Below are positions 1 to 5,572 of a DNA stretch of 7,038 nucleotides, one piece after another. Source of the DNA: Alistipes sp. (GTDB lineage Bacteria; Bacteroidota; Bacteroidia; Bacteroidales; Rikenellaceae); contig JAGBIR010000044.1 of NCBI GenBank assembly GCA_017934845.1, positions 1 through 7,038 on the forward strand. The letters run 5' to 3'. The notes under the pieces are model-generated. The model worked only from the letters and a program-made list of their open reading frames with translations, searched no databases and was not told the DNA's origin. Positions within the stretch are counted from its first letter, which is position 1; each line of letters opens with the position of its first letter. The position numbers and the translations under genes were made by a program.

Positions 1-89
1 GCACCCTTACCACCGAGCAACTCTCTCATTTTACCATTACCCTCGGCCAACTTGTTACCGAAGGTGTAGACGCGTTTTACATCTGCCAT
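1..89 (-). CDS. ppdK: Pyruvate, phosphate dikinase, N-terminal fragment (partial, cut by window edge)
   Basis: Only the first 29 codons and part of the 30th are present, and the gene continues beyond the left edge. The translation opens MADVKRVYTFGNK and ends with LLGGKG. This is the characteristic N-terminus of bacterial pyruvate phosphate dikinase: the VYxFG opening, then the K-M-R-x-L-L-G-G-K-G segment that begins the ATP-grasp nucleotide-binding domain. The enzyme is cytosolic and interconverts pyruvate, ATP and phosphate with phosphoenolpyruvate, AMP and pyrophosphate. In Bacteroidales it takes part in central PEP/pyruvate metabolism. The start is fixed by the match to the family N-terminus and by the promoter about 80 bases upstream. 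No Shine-Dalgarno sequence is seen; the leader is AT-rich, as is usual in Bacteroidetes. The rest of the protein cannot be judged here. Confidence 0.92.
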   Translation of the reverse strand, partial: MADVKRVYTFGNKLAEGNGKMRELLGGKG

Positions 90-169
90 AATAGTTGGTT
101 TGTTTTTAAATTTATTAGATAATTTATATATTTTGTTACTTAATTTTATTAAATCGCATAATCAACCTA

Positions 170-200
170 CAAATATACATTTTTTTCTTTAATTGACAAA
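170..200 (-). promoter_or_regulatory. Bacteroidetes-type promoter of ppdK
   Basis: Read on the minus strand, a -33 box TTTG (200-197) is followed by 19 bases and then a -7 box TATATTTG (177-170). This exactly fits the Bacteroidetes sigma factor consensus TTTG-N19-21-TAnnTTTG. Transcription should begin near 164, giving an AT-rich leader of about 75 bases before the ATG at 89. The spacing and both boxes are seen directly; the start point is inferred. Confidence 0.85.
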
Positions 201-342
201 GAATTAGTCGAAATAAGTACACACATATTGAGCCAATCCCTCTTGGCACAGATATTTTGGTCTGTTTGGAAGGGGGAATGAGCGGAAATTGAATTCAAAA
301 TGCAAAATTCAGAATTCAAAATTAGGGCTTTCGCACTGGTAC
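201..342. other. Intergenic stretch without a gene, upstream of ppdK
   Basis: No convincing coding region is seen on either strand. The only structures are a small hairpin (ACAGA 248-252 pairing with TCTGT 261-265, 8-base loop) and, from about 290 to 325, three overlapping AATTCAAAATT-type words that border repeat element A. One of these words (317-324) reads TAATTTTG on the minus strand and so resembles a -7 box, but there is no TTTG at the right distance for a -33 box. Confidence 0.6.
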
Positions 343-347
343 TAGTT

Positions 348-483
348 ATACCCCTCTGTCACTAAAGTAACATCTCCCCTACATTAGGGGCGAAATCATA
401 TTACCTACCCACGATTTTTGGGGTAGCAAAGGAAAAACTCTCCCCCTAAAATAGGGGGAGTACCCGTTAGGGGGAGGGGGTAT
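348..483 (+). repeat. Repeat element A, ATACCCC-ended hairpin element
   Basis: This 136-bp element has imperfect inverted ends, ATACCCCTC on the left and GAGGGGGTAT on the right. Inside are nested hairpins: CCCCTA/TAGGGG (376-381 with 385-390), CTACCC/GGGTAG (405-410 with 421-426) and a 9-bp CTCCCCCTA/TAGGGGGAG (440-448 with 452-460). It is homologous to element B at 3539-3637 in inverted orientation. Two 18-bp blocks are identical between them (343-360 with 3625-3642, and 467-484 with 3538-3555), and A carries about 35 extra bases around 395-432. It has no plausible gene of its own. Its small size, lack of a transposase and inverted ends suggest a MITE-like or extragenic palindromic repeat. 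Confidence 0.8.
433..460 (-). terminator. Probable intrinsic terminator of the GH78 gene, supplied by repeat element A
   Basis: On the minus strand a 9-bp G+C-rich stem (460-452 pairing with 448-440) closes a 3-base loop. It is followed by AG and then five T residues (437-433). This lies about 90 bases after the rhamnosidase stop codon and is the only hairpin with a T run in that stretch. The equivalent hairpin in element B lacks the T run, so the terminator role is specific to this copy. The function is inferred. Confidence 0.55.
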
Positions 484-485
484 GA

Positions 486-501
486 TAATTTTGAATTTTA
501 A
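486..501 (+). repeat. AATTTTGAATTTTA border word of element A
   Basis: An inverted form of the AATTCAAAATT word directly follows element A. A matching word plus a GTAGAGAT tail (510-517) also follows the corresponding end of element B on its opposite strand (about 3405-3433). The homology between A and B therefore extends past the ATACCCC-ended core. TAATTTTG at 486-493 matches the -7 consensus, but there is no -33 box at the right distance. Confidence 0.5.
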
Positions 502-547
502 CATCGGTAGAGATTCTACTCCTCTCTTTCGTTCGGCATTACATCCA

Positions 548-3229
548 TTACTCGACATCAAACTCAAACACCAAAGGCTTGCCTGTACCGCGCACCTCAT
601 ACTTCTGATCGGCATACACCGTTGCCATAGTGTTGAGCGGAATCTCAACCTCCAAGCGGATATGGTCGCCCTTGCGTTGCCACTTCGACGAGATATAACC
701 ACTCACCGAACGATAGCTCGCCTCGGCCCACTCCAAGCCCTCGGGGAAGGCAGGGCGTATGATGGTATGGCGGAAGCCGGGCTTCATAGGGTTATAACGG
801 ATACCGGCAATGTGGCTGTGCATCCACGCCGCAATATCACCAAAGAACACGTGGTTTGCCGACGAGTCGCGGAACGTATCGCGAATGGCCCAAGTCTCGA
901 GCGGTGTTGTAAAGCCGCTCACAATCCAGTTACCCCACGAGGGTCGCTCTGTTTGTGTGGCAAGTTTATAGGCCGTATCGACATAGCCGTAGTCAACCAG
1001 CTGGCGCAACGTATATTTACTTCCCAGCAAGCCAAAATCGCACTTATAGCCACTCTCGACGACCGCTTCGTTCAAGCGCGCCGCAACCTTCTCCTCCAAG
1101 CCATCGGCCACAAAGCCTAACGCCAGCGGCAGGGCCTGCGCCGTAATCTTGCCAATGGAGTAGGTACCCGTCTGCTTGTCGAGGAACTTATCGTTTATGT
1201 AACGTTTCAGCATCTCGGCCTTCTTGCCATACTTGCGGGCATCCTCCATATTACCAAGTATAGATGCAAAGCGCGACATGATTTTATTGTCATAGTAGTA
1301 GAACGCCGCAGCTGTATAATCATTAGGGGTCTGCGTCTGCCAGAAGCACCAGTCACTCAAGCCATAGGCCACAACGCCCTCTTCGTTCTCGCGGCCCTTG
1401 AGGTATTCAAGGTAACGCTCGCAGGTTGAATAGATCTTGCGAATTGCGCAGTCATCGCCATAATAGTTGTAGATAGCCTCGGGGATGATAAACATTACAG
1501 CATCCCACACAGGGCCAATCCAGTCGGCATAGCCCCACGCCGTACCCGGAATAACACCCGAGATGGAGCCATCCTCGCGCTGGTTATCGACAATATCGTC
1601 AATCCACTTCTCGTAGAGCAGAATAGCATCGTAGTTGGTAAGGGCAATATCGATGCTGATATGGGCATCGGCCGTCCAGCCATTCTTCTCGCGCTGAGGG
1701 CAGTCGGTAGGAATACCGTGCAGGTTGCTCAGGTAAGAGCGACGCACAGCACGCCACAGCTTGTTCCACATCTCGTTCGACGAGCTAAAATGCCCTATTG
1801 ACTCGACATCGGTATGGAAAAAGTGCGCCACAAGGCTACTCTGATCCAGCTCGACGGGTCTGTCGGCACGCACCGTAACATACTGGAAGCCATTGTAGTG
1901 GAAGCGGGGAGTAAACTCCTCATACTCGTCGCCGCCCTTCAGCGTATAGACATCGGTCTGGAATACGGCATCGCCTACGGGGTGGGCATAGATTGCAATG
2001 TTTGCCATCTCGACACTACCATCCTTTCGCAACAGCTCACCATGCTCCATCGTTATGCGAGTACCCGCCTCGCCCTTAATCTTCAACGTACATACACCCG
2101 CCATATTCTCGGCAAACGAGAAGACATACTCCCTGTCGGAACGCTTATCAACCTTCACCGGATGGCATACCTCCGATGTGCGTATCGGGGGCATCTGCTG
2201 CGCCAGCAACATATCGGAAGGAGCTGCAACCTCCATAGCCGAAGCATAGGCCGAATCGTCGAATGAAGGCTCATCCCAGCCCTCGACCTCGAGGCGTGCA
2301 TCGACAACATCGCCTGCATAGATGACGTTGCCCACGACCTCGCCCGTAGTGGTTTTCCAGCTATTGTCCGACACAACAATCTGCTTATTACCGTCCTTAT
2401 ACTCGATATGAAGCTCGCAAATCATACGCGGGCGATTGCGCCACGGTGCGCTCTCATACTGCCAGACGGTCATTCCCGTATATTCGTTATAGAAGCCATT
2501 GCCAAGCGTAGAGCTAATGACATTACGGCCCTCGCGCAGATGGTTTGTAACGTCGTAGGCCATATAGAGGTTACGTTTATCGTACTGCGTAAAGCCCGGC
2601 GAGAGCCAATCGTCGGTCACCTTGCGGCCGTTAATCTTGGCTTCGTAGTAGCCCGCTGCACTTATATATAGCGAAGCACGCACCACATCATCGCCCACGT
2701 CGAAGCTCTTGCGGAGCATAGGTGCCGCGTGATGGTTCTTATCGAAAGAGTCGGTAATCCACTTTGCCGTCCACTCCTCGCCGTGAATCTTTGCCGTTGA
2801 GAACCACGCCACGTCGGAGCGCATAATCTCCATTCCTATGCCGTTATAGAGCCTTACCTGCCAGCAGTAGCGGCTATGGGGTTTGAGCGCAGAGGTTAAC
2901 ATATCGATACGCGAATAGGGGGTATTCACTCGCCCACTCATCGCCACGCAGTCGTACTCCGAGCGCAGAGCCTGCTCGCTTTGGGCAATACGCACCTCGG
3001 CGGTTAGCTGTTCGAAGCCTCGCTGATTTGCACCCGCAGCATAGGCCCACGTAAAGCGTATCTTACTCTGGTCGATAGCCAGCGGCTCGGTGGCGTACTC
3101 GCACTTCATATCGACAATTAGTGCTGCGCCACGTCTTTCACGTGCCGACACCGTTACAATCGAGCTGGCAAGCAGGACGATACACAATATAAAACGTATT
3201 AGGTTACAAATCGAAAAATGAGATTTCAT
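548..3229 (-). CDS. Secreted alpha-L-rhamnosidase, glycoside hydrolase family 78
   Basis: The enzyme is predicted to release terminal alpha-L-rhamnose from plant or bacterial glycans by inversion. At 893 residues it is a normal length for GH78. A Sec signal peptide occupies about residues 1-29, with hydrophobic core 11-27 and probable cleavage after V27-S28-A29. A beta-rich Fn3-like module follows (about 37-145), then beta-sandwich modules (about 165-330 and 345-460), the (alpha/alpha)6 catalytic barrel (about 465-805) and a C-terminal beta domain (about 808-885). The family motif is present as DCPQREKNGWTADA. D509, E514 and D521 match the spacing of the three acidic residues known from the Bacillus enzyme BsRhaB. 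E778 in PLETW fits the general base, and H793 lies in the conserved NHVFFG. The ATG at 3229 gives the signal peptide directly. The gene stands alone, flanked by inverted repeat elements A and B, with no SusC/SusD in view. Substrate is not predictable. Confidence 0.95.
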   Translation of the reverse strand: MKSHFSICNLIRFILCIVLLASSIVTVSARERRGAALIVDMKCEYATEPLAIDQSKIRFTWAYAAGANQRGFEQLTAEVRIAQSEQALRSEYDCVAMSGRVNTPYSRIDMLTSALKPHSRYCWQVRLYNGIGMEIMRSDVAWFSTAKIHGEEWTAKWITDSFDKNHHAAPMLRKSFDVGDDVVRASLYISAAGYYEAKINGRKVTDDWLSPGFTQYDKRNLYMAYDVTNHLREGRNVISSTLGNGFYNEYTGMTVWQYESAPWRNRPRMICELHIEYKDGNKQIVVSDNSWKTTTGEVVGNVIYAGDVVDARLEVEGWDEPSFDDSAYASAMEVAAPSDMLLAQQMPPIRTSEVCHPVKVDKRSDREYVFSFAENMAGVCTLKIKGEAGTRITMEHGELLRKDGSVEMANIAIYAHPVGDAVFQTDVYTLKGGDEYEEFTPRFHYNGFQYVTVRADRPVELDQSSLVAHFFHTDVESIGHFSSSNEMWNKLWRAVRRSYLSNLHGIPTDCPQREKNGWTADAHISIDIALTNYDAILLYEKWIDDIVDNQREDGSISGVIPGTAWGYADWIGPVWDAVMFIIPEAIYNYYGDDCAIRKIYSTCERYLEYLKGRENEEGVVAYGLSDWCFWQTQTPNDYTAAAFYYYDNKIMSRFASILGNMEDARKYGKKAEMLKRYINDKFLDKQTGTYSIGKITAQALPLALGFVADGLEEKVAARLNEAVVESGYKCDFGLLGSKYTLRQLVDYGYVDTAYKLATQTERPSWGNWIVSGFTTPLETWAIRDTFRDSSANHVFFGDIAAWMHSHIAGIRYNPMKPGFRHTIIRPAFPEGLEWAEASYRSVSGYISSKWQRKGDHIRLEVEIPLNTMATVYADQKYEVRGTGKPLVFEFDVE

Positions 3230-3298
3230 AGCTTCACTTTTTAGTTGATTTAGGACTCATAGGAGCCTGCCGCACAGGGCATAATTCCGACTTAAATG

Positions 3299-3306
3299 CA
3301 AATATA
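3299..3306 (-). promoter_or_regulatory. -7 box of a likely promoter for the GH78 gene
   Basis: The minus strand reads TATATTTG here, a full match to the Bacteroidetes -7 consensus TAnnTTTG, about 70 bases upstream of the rhamnosidase ATG. The -33 region is weak: at 19-21 bases distance the sequence is around TGCG, and the nearest true TTTG (3322-3319) is only 12 bases away. It may be a weak or activator-dependent promoter, which would suit a glycan-induced hydrolase, but that is inference. Confidence 0.55.
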
Positions 3307-3417
3307 CGAAAAAAACTGCAAATAAACGCACTCAAGCCACACAAAAACGCAGTCACTTTTAACGGGTGCGAAAGTTGAGATTGTCGATGCGAAGGCTGTC
3401 ATTCCATCTCTACAGAG
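3307..3417. other. Intergenic stretch between the GH78 promoter and element B module
   Basis: No gene is seen. The word GTCATTCC followed by ATCTCTAC (3398-3412) resembles the two linker ends of the 77-base hairpin unit at 3679-3755, joined with the stem and loop missing. It may be a collapsed relic of that family. Nothing else stands out. Confidence 0.3.
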
Positions 3418-3443
3418 TTAAAATTCAAAATTAAGAATTCAAG

Positions 3444-3520
3444 GCTGCGAGTAAGCGAGGGCAGAGTGAACTTGTTCGCTATGCCGAGCGAGAGCAGACA
3501 AGGGAAGCCCTTGTGGCTTG
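3444..3520 (+). repeat. TATGCCGAGC hairpin module, copy within the element B region
   Basis: This module of about 77 bases is bordered by AATTCAAAATT-type words (3418-3443 and 3521-3534). It carries a hairpin AGTGAAC/GTTCGCT (3465-3471 with 3474-3480, one G-T pair), the conserved linker TATGCCGAGC (3480-3489), and a perfect 7-bp hairpin ACAAGGG/CCCTTGT with an AAG loop (3498-3514). The opposite-strand module at 6787-6870 shares the linkers (GCTGCG, AGCGAG, GCAG, TATGCCGAGC) but has different stem sequences. It sits between the AATTTTGAATTTTA border and the ATACCCC core of element B, so it appears to be inserted there: element A has no such module at the same place. Confidence 0.65.
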
Positions 3521-3538
3521 CCAAAATTCAAAGCTAAC

Positions 3539-3637
3539 ATACCCCCTCCCCCTAAAGGGTACTCCCCCTATCTTAAGGGGAGAGTTAATAAACTTCGCCC
3601 CTAATATAGGGGAGATGTCCGCAGGACAGAGGGGTAT
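3539..3637 (-). repeat. Repeat element B, inverted copy of element A
   Basis: This 99-bp element ends in ATACCCC and GGGGTAT and is homologous to 348-483 in the opposite orientation, including two identical 18-bp blocks at its ends. It keeps the hairpins CCCCTA/TAGGGG (around 3600) and CTCCCCCTATCTTAAGGGGAG (around 3565-3585). At one tip it has GTCC/GGAC around GCA (3616-3626), where A has a different but still roughly pairing sequence. It lacks the extra CTACCC/GGGTAG hairpin of A. With A it brackets the rhamnosidase gene as an inverted pair. Confidence 0.8.
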
Positions 3638-3660
3638 AACTATTACCACCCCGCAGACTG

Positions 3661-3680
3661 TCATTACCGCTGCGTAAGCG
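3661..3680 (+). repeat. Copy of a repeat word also found twice at the right end of the window
   Basis: ATTACCGCTGCGTAAGC (3663-3679) matches, with one mismatch over 17 bases, the reverse complement of the 23-bp direct repeat at 6891-6913 and 6928-6950. It contains a small hairpin CGCT/AGCG (3668-3671 with 3677-3680) and runs directly into the 77-base unit that starts at 3679. Confidence 0.6.
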
Positions 3681-3755
3681 TCATTCCACATTAGCACAAC
3701 GTATTGATTTACAAACACCAACAACATAGCCTTGTGCTAATGAATGGAATCTACC
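3679..3755 (+). repeat. 77-base structured repeat unit U1
   Basis: The unit consists of an 11-base linker (CGTCATTCCAC), a 10-bp stem (ATTAGCACAA 3690-3699 with TTGTGCTAAT 3732-3741), a 32-base loop (3700-3731) and a 14-base linker (GAATGGAATCTACC). An outer stem ATTCC/GGAAT (3683-3687 with 3746-3750) extends the fold across a small internal loop. Unit U2 at 3809-3885, on the opposite strand, has exactly the same segment lengths, nearly identical linkers and a related loop. Its stem is different in sequence but still pairs. No coding function is apparent. It could be a small RNA, a folded single-strand DNA site or a palindromic mobile repeat. Confidence 0.8.
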
Positions 3756-3808
3756 TTTGGGAATTACTACCTTGCAAGTACGGACTTGGTAGCGAGGTTA
3801 AAGTAAGC
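3756..3808. other. 53-base spacer between the two inverted structured units
   Basis: The spacer can itself fold. CAAGT/ACTTG (3775-3779 with 3784-3788) closes an ACGG loop and is extended by CTAC/GTAG (3767-3770 with 3789-3792). TACCTTTG at 3752-3759, at the junction with U1, matches the -7 promoter consensus on the plus strand, but no TTTG lies 19-21 bases upstream. I do not call a promoter. Confidence 0.4.
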
Positions 3809-3885
3809 GGTAGATGCCAGTCAATTGGGTAAGGGTAGGTAACACGTACTTATTAACCAATACTTTACCCAATTGTGGCATGACG
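3809..3885 (-). repeat. 77-base structured repeat unit U2, inverted relative to U1
   Basis: Read on the minus strand, the unit is an 11-base linker (CGTCATGCCAC), a 10-bp stem (AATTGGGTAA with TTACCCAATT), a 32-base loop (3864-3833) and a 14-base linker (GACTGGCATCTACC). The outer stem is ATGCC/GGCAT. Compared with U1 the linkers match at 10 of 11 and 12 of 14 positions and the loop at 19 of 32. The stem matches at only 5 of 10 positions, with each change mirrored in the opposite arm. It lies downstream of the GH109 terminator, so it is probably not part of that mRNA. Confidence 0.8.
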
Positions 3886-3902
3886 ATATTTATTGCCGTC
3901 AT
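3880..3902. repeat. Short ATGACG/CGTCAT palindrome next to U2
   Basis: ATGACG (3880-3885) pairs with CGTCAT (3897-3902) around an 11-base loop. The left arm overlaps the outer linker of U2. The right arm starts another GTCATT word, a motif that recurs at 3398, 3660, 3680, 3898 and 3942 at module boundaries. Confidence 0.45.
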
Positions 3903-3912
3903 TTCCGCTATA

Positions 3913-3975
3913 ATGCTTCAGGAAACGGTCGTTACGACCGCGTCATTATGCTTCAGGAAACAGCCGTTACGGCTG
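3913..3975. repeat. Two tandem 35-base-spaced hairpin units
   Basis: The word ATGCTTCAGGAAAC occurs at 3913-3926 and 3948-3961, a period of 35 bases. Each copy runs into a 6-bp hairpin with a TTA loop: CGGTCG/CGACCG (3926-3931 with 3935-3940) and CAGCCG/CGGCTG (3961-3966 with 3970-3975). Two of the six base pairs differ between the copies and both are compensated (G-C to A-T, and T-A to C-G). The pair lies just beyond the GH109 terminator. Confidence 0.75.
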
Positions 3976-3982
3976 CCGGCAC

Positions 3983-4014
3983 AAAAAAGCGGCCAAGCCC
4001 AATGCCTGACCGCT
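3983..4014 (-). terminator. Intrinsic terminator of the GH109 gene
   Basis: On the minus strand a 10-bp stem AGCGGTCAGG/CTTGGCCGCT (4014-4005 with 3997-3988, two G-T pairs) closes a 7-base loop. A run of six T residues (3988-3983) begins at the stem's last base. It starts 22 bases after the stop codon at 4039-4037. This is a typical rho-independent terminator and separates the gene from the repeat-rich region. Confidence 0.88.
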
Positions 4015-4036
4015 CGATAGCTTACACTACGAGGCA

Positions 4037-5458
4037 CTACTCCTTAACAGCGTGCTTGTAACCCTGAATCTTGTTCCAGTCGCCACGAGTAAAGTCGGGG
4101 AACTTAACCGGCATACTGTTGTGGTTAGCCGATGTAGCCGACAACTCGCCGATGCAAGACCACTCGGCTGCGTCGTAAACATCCTGATCCAAAGGCAGAC
4201 CATTCTGCAAGCAGTAAAACAAACGGAAGTCCAGAACGAAGTCCATACCGCCGTGGCCACCTACCTGACGAGCCTTCTCCTCAATCTCGCGGTGGATGGG
4301 GTGCTTGTAATACTCCATAGTAGCATCGTAAAGCTCCTTGGGCATAAAGCCGTGAGCGTTGGTGTTAGGAGCATCGGGGTGAACGTCAGCAGAGAGCTGG
4401 CCCGGAGCAAATGTCAAACCAGAGATAGGATACTTGTTTGCGAAGCCCTTTGAACCTGTAATCTGATACAAGCGGTTGTAGGGACGCGGAGTATATACGT
4501 TGTGCTGAATCTCGATAGTCTGACCCAACTCGGTACGAATCAAGGTGTGAGTGTGGTCGCCATTAGCGAACTCGGTTGAGCCCATCTTCTTCTGGGCGCA
4601 CTCCAAACCTACTACCGACTTGGTATCCATACATACGAGGTAGTTCATACGGTTACCACGGTGGATATTCAATACCTGGCATACGGGGCCGAGGCCGTGT
4701 GTAGCATAAACATCACCACGATGCTTCTGGTTGTAGTCCAAACGCCAGTTATCGTAGTAAACATCCCAGAAATCGGCCAAGTTGTGGATGTAGGCTCCCT
4801 CAACGTGCAACACCTCGCCAAAGAGGTTGTGCTGGGCCATATTCAAAGCTGTAAGCTCGAAGAAGTCGTAGCAGCAGTTCTCCAACATCATGCAGTGGCG
4901 ACGTGTACGCTCCGATGTATCAACCAACTGCCAGCACTCCTCGACACTTGTAGCGGCGGGAACCTCGATAGCAACGTGCTTACCGTGCTCCATAGCATAC
5001 AAAGCGATGGGTACGTGGTTAACCCAGTCGGTGCAGATGTAGATAAGGTCAACATCCTCACGCTCGCACAATGCCTTGTAACCCTCGCGGCCTGTATAGC
5101 CCTCGGCACGAGGCATACCAGCCTTCTCCAAGATACCCTGCGACTTCTCGACACGGTCGGGCTCGATATCGCACAAACCCTTAATCTCTACACCCTCGAT
5201 GTGAGTGAAACGCTGTACAGCACCGGGACCACGGCCACCAAGACCGATAAAACCAACGCGTACAACGGGGATAGGATCGGCAGCAAATGCCAACATTGAC
5301 TCCTGACCCGGGGCGCGCTCGGGCTCGTCGAAGACAATCATACCATCCTTAAACTCATAGTTCTCACCAGAGATCTGGCTACCTCCACAGCAGCAGCTCT
5401 GCAATGCGATGCCTGCCAACACGACAGCACACGCAACAAATAATCTTCTTAGTTTCAT
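4037..5458 (-). CDS. GH109-type, NAD-dependent glycosidase (Gfo/Idh/MocA fold), predicted lipoprotein
   Basis: The 473-residue protein belongs to the Gfo/Idh/MocA fold and matches GH109, whose founding member (NagA of Elizabethkingia) is an NAD-requiring alpha-N-acetylgalactosaminidase. A lipoprotein signal peptide ends in the lipobox LQSC with C22 as the lipidated residue, followed by CC and GG. The Rossmann nucleotide-binding motif is GLGGRG (72-77). EVPAA (165-169) replaces the EKP of ordinary dehydrogenases, MLENCCYDFFEL spans 191-202, and YATHGLGP (251-258) places Y251 and H254 at the spacing of the NagA active-site Tyr and His. PRPY (324-327) and LPLDQDVYDAAEWSCIG (421-437) are further family signatures. 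The ATG at 5458 yields the signal peptide directly and sits about 50 bases below a strong promoter. A strong terminator follows the gene. Substrate specificity within GH109 is not certain, since few members are characterised. Confidence 0.92.
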   Translation of the reverse strand: MKLRRLFVACAVVLAGIALQSCCCGGSQISGENYEFKDGMIVFDEPERAPGQESMLAFAADPIPVVRVGFIGLGGRGPGAVQRFTHIEGVEIKGLCDIEPDRVEKSQGILEKAGMPRAEGYTGREGYKALCEREDVDLIYICTDWVNHVPIALYAMEHGKHVAIEVPAATSVEECWQLVDTSERTRRHCMMLENCCYDFFELTALNMAQHNLFGEVLHVEGAYIHNLADFWDVYYDNWRLDYNQKHRGDVYATHGLGPVCQVLNIHRGNRMNYLVCMDTKSVVGLECAQKKMGSTEFANGDHTHTLIRTELGQTIEIQHNVYTPRPYNRLYQITGSKGFANKYPISGLTFAPGQLSADVHPDAPNTNAHGFMPKELYDATMEYYKHPIHREIEEKARQVGGHGGMDFVLDFRLFYCLQNGLPLDQDVYDAAEWSCIGELSATSANHNSMPVKFPDFTRGDWNKIQGYKHAVKE

Positions 5459-5512
5459 AGTATGGGTATTAATAAAAATTAGTTCTTCCTACTTTGGGGT
5501 AAATATTTTGTT

Positions 5513-5544
5513 CAAAGATAACTATTATTTTGGTTTTCTGCAAA
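5513..5544 (-). promoter_or_regulatory. Bacteroidetes-type promoter of the GH109 gene
   Basis: On the minus strand, TTTG (5544-5541) is followed by 20 bases and then TATCTTTG (5520-5513), a full match to TTTG-N19-21-TAnnTTTG. Transcription should begin near 5506, about 48 bases before the ATG. The promoter lies in the 114-base gap after the NimA-like gene, so the GH109 gene can be expressed independently of tsaB. Confidence 0.85.
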
Positions 5545-5572
5545 TAATTCGCACCAAATAGCTTTACATAGT

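Noticed and set aside
379..702. Minus-strand open frame of 107 codons spanning repeat element A and the end of the GH78 gene
   Set aside because: It is formed largely by the C-rich hairpin repeat (runs of Pro and Arg) and by another frame of the rhamnosidase. It has no family features or start context. A similar artefact is at 3479-3727 over element B.
482..1120. Plus-strand open frame of 212 codons antisense to the GH78 gene
   Set aside because: It is the complement of a well-supported enzyme with intact motifs, its translation shows no recognisable domain, and long antisense frames are expected at this base composition. The same applies to 1814-2266 and 4661-5299.
3444..3520. tRNA or other known structural RNA gene in the hairpin-rich module
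   Set aside because: No cloverleaf with T-arm GTTC-A-C consensus and CCA-proximal acceptor stem can be drawn. The stems are short and serial.
3752..3759. Plus-strand promoter TACCTTTG at the U1 border
   Set aside because: It matches the -7 consensus, but there is no TTTG 19-21 bases upstream and no gene follows on that strand. In U2 the matching position differs.
3679..3885. Integron attC site or CRISPR repeats
   Set aside because: Variable paired stems recall attC sites, but no GTTRRRY/RYYYAAC core pair, integrase gene or cassette genes are seen. There are only two units, in opposite orientation and without regular spacers, so CRISPR does not fit.
3814..4061. Short plus-strand open frames over U2 and the tandem hairpins
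   Set aside because: The underlying sequence is explained by inverted repeats and the GH109 terminator, and the translations simply reflect the repeated words.
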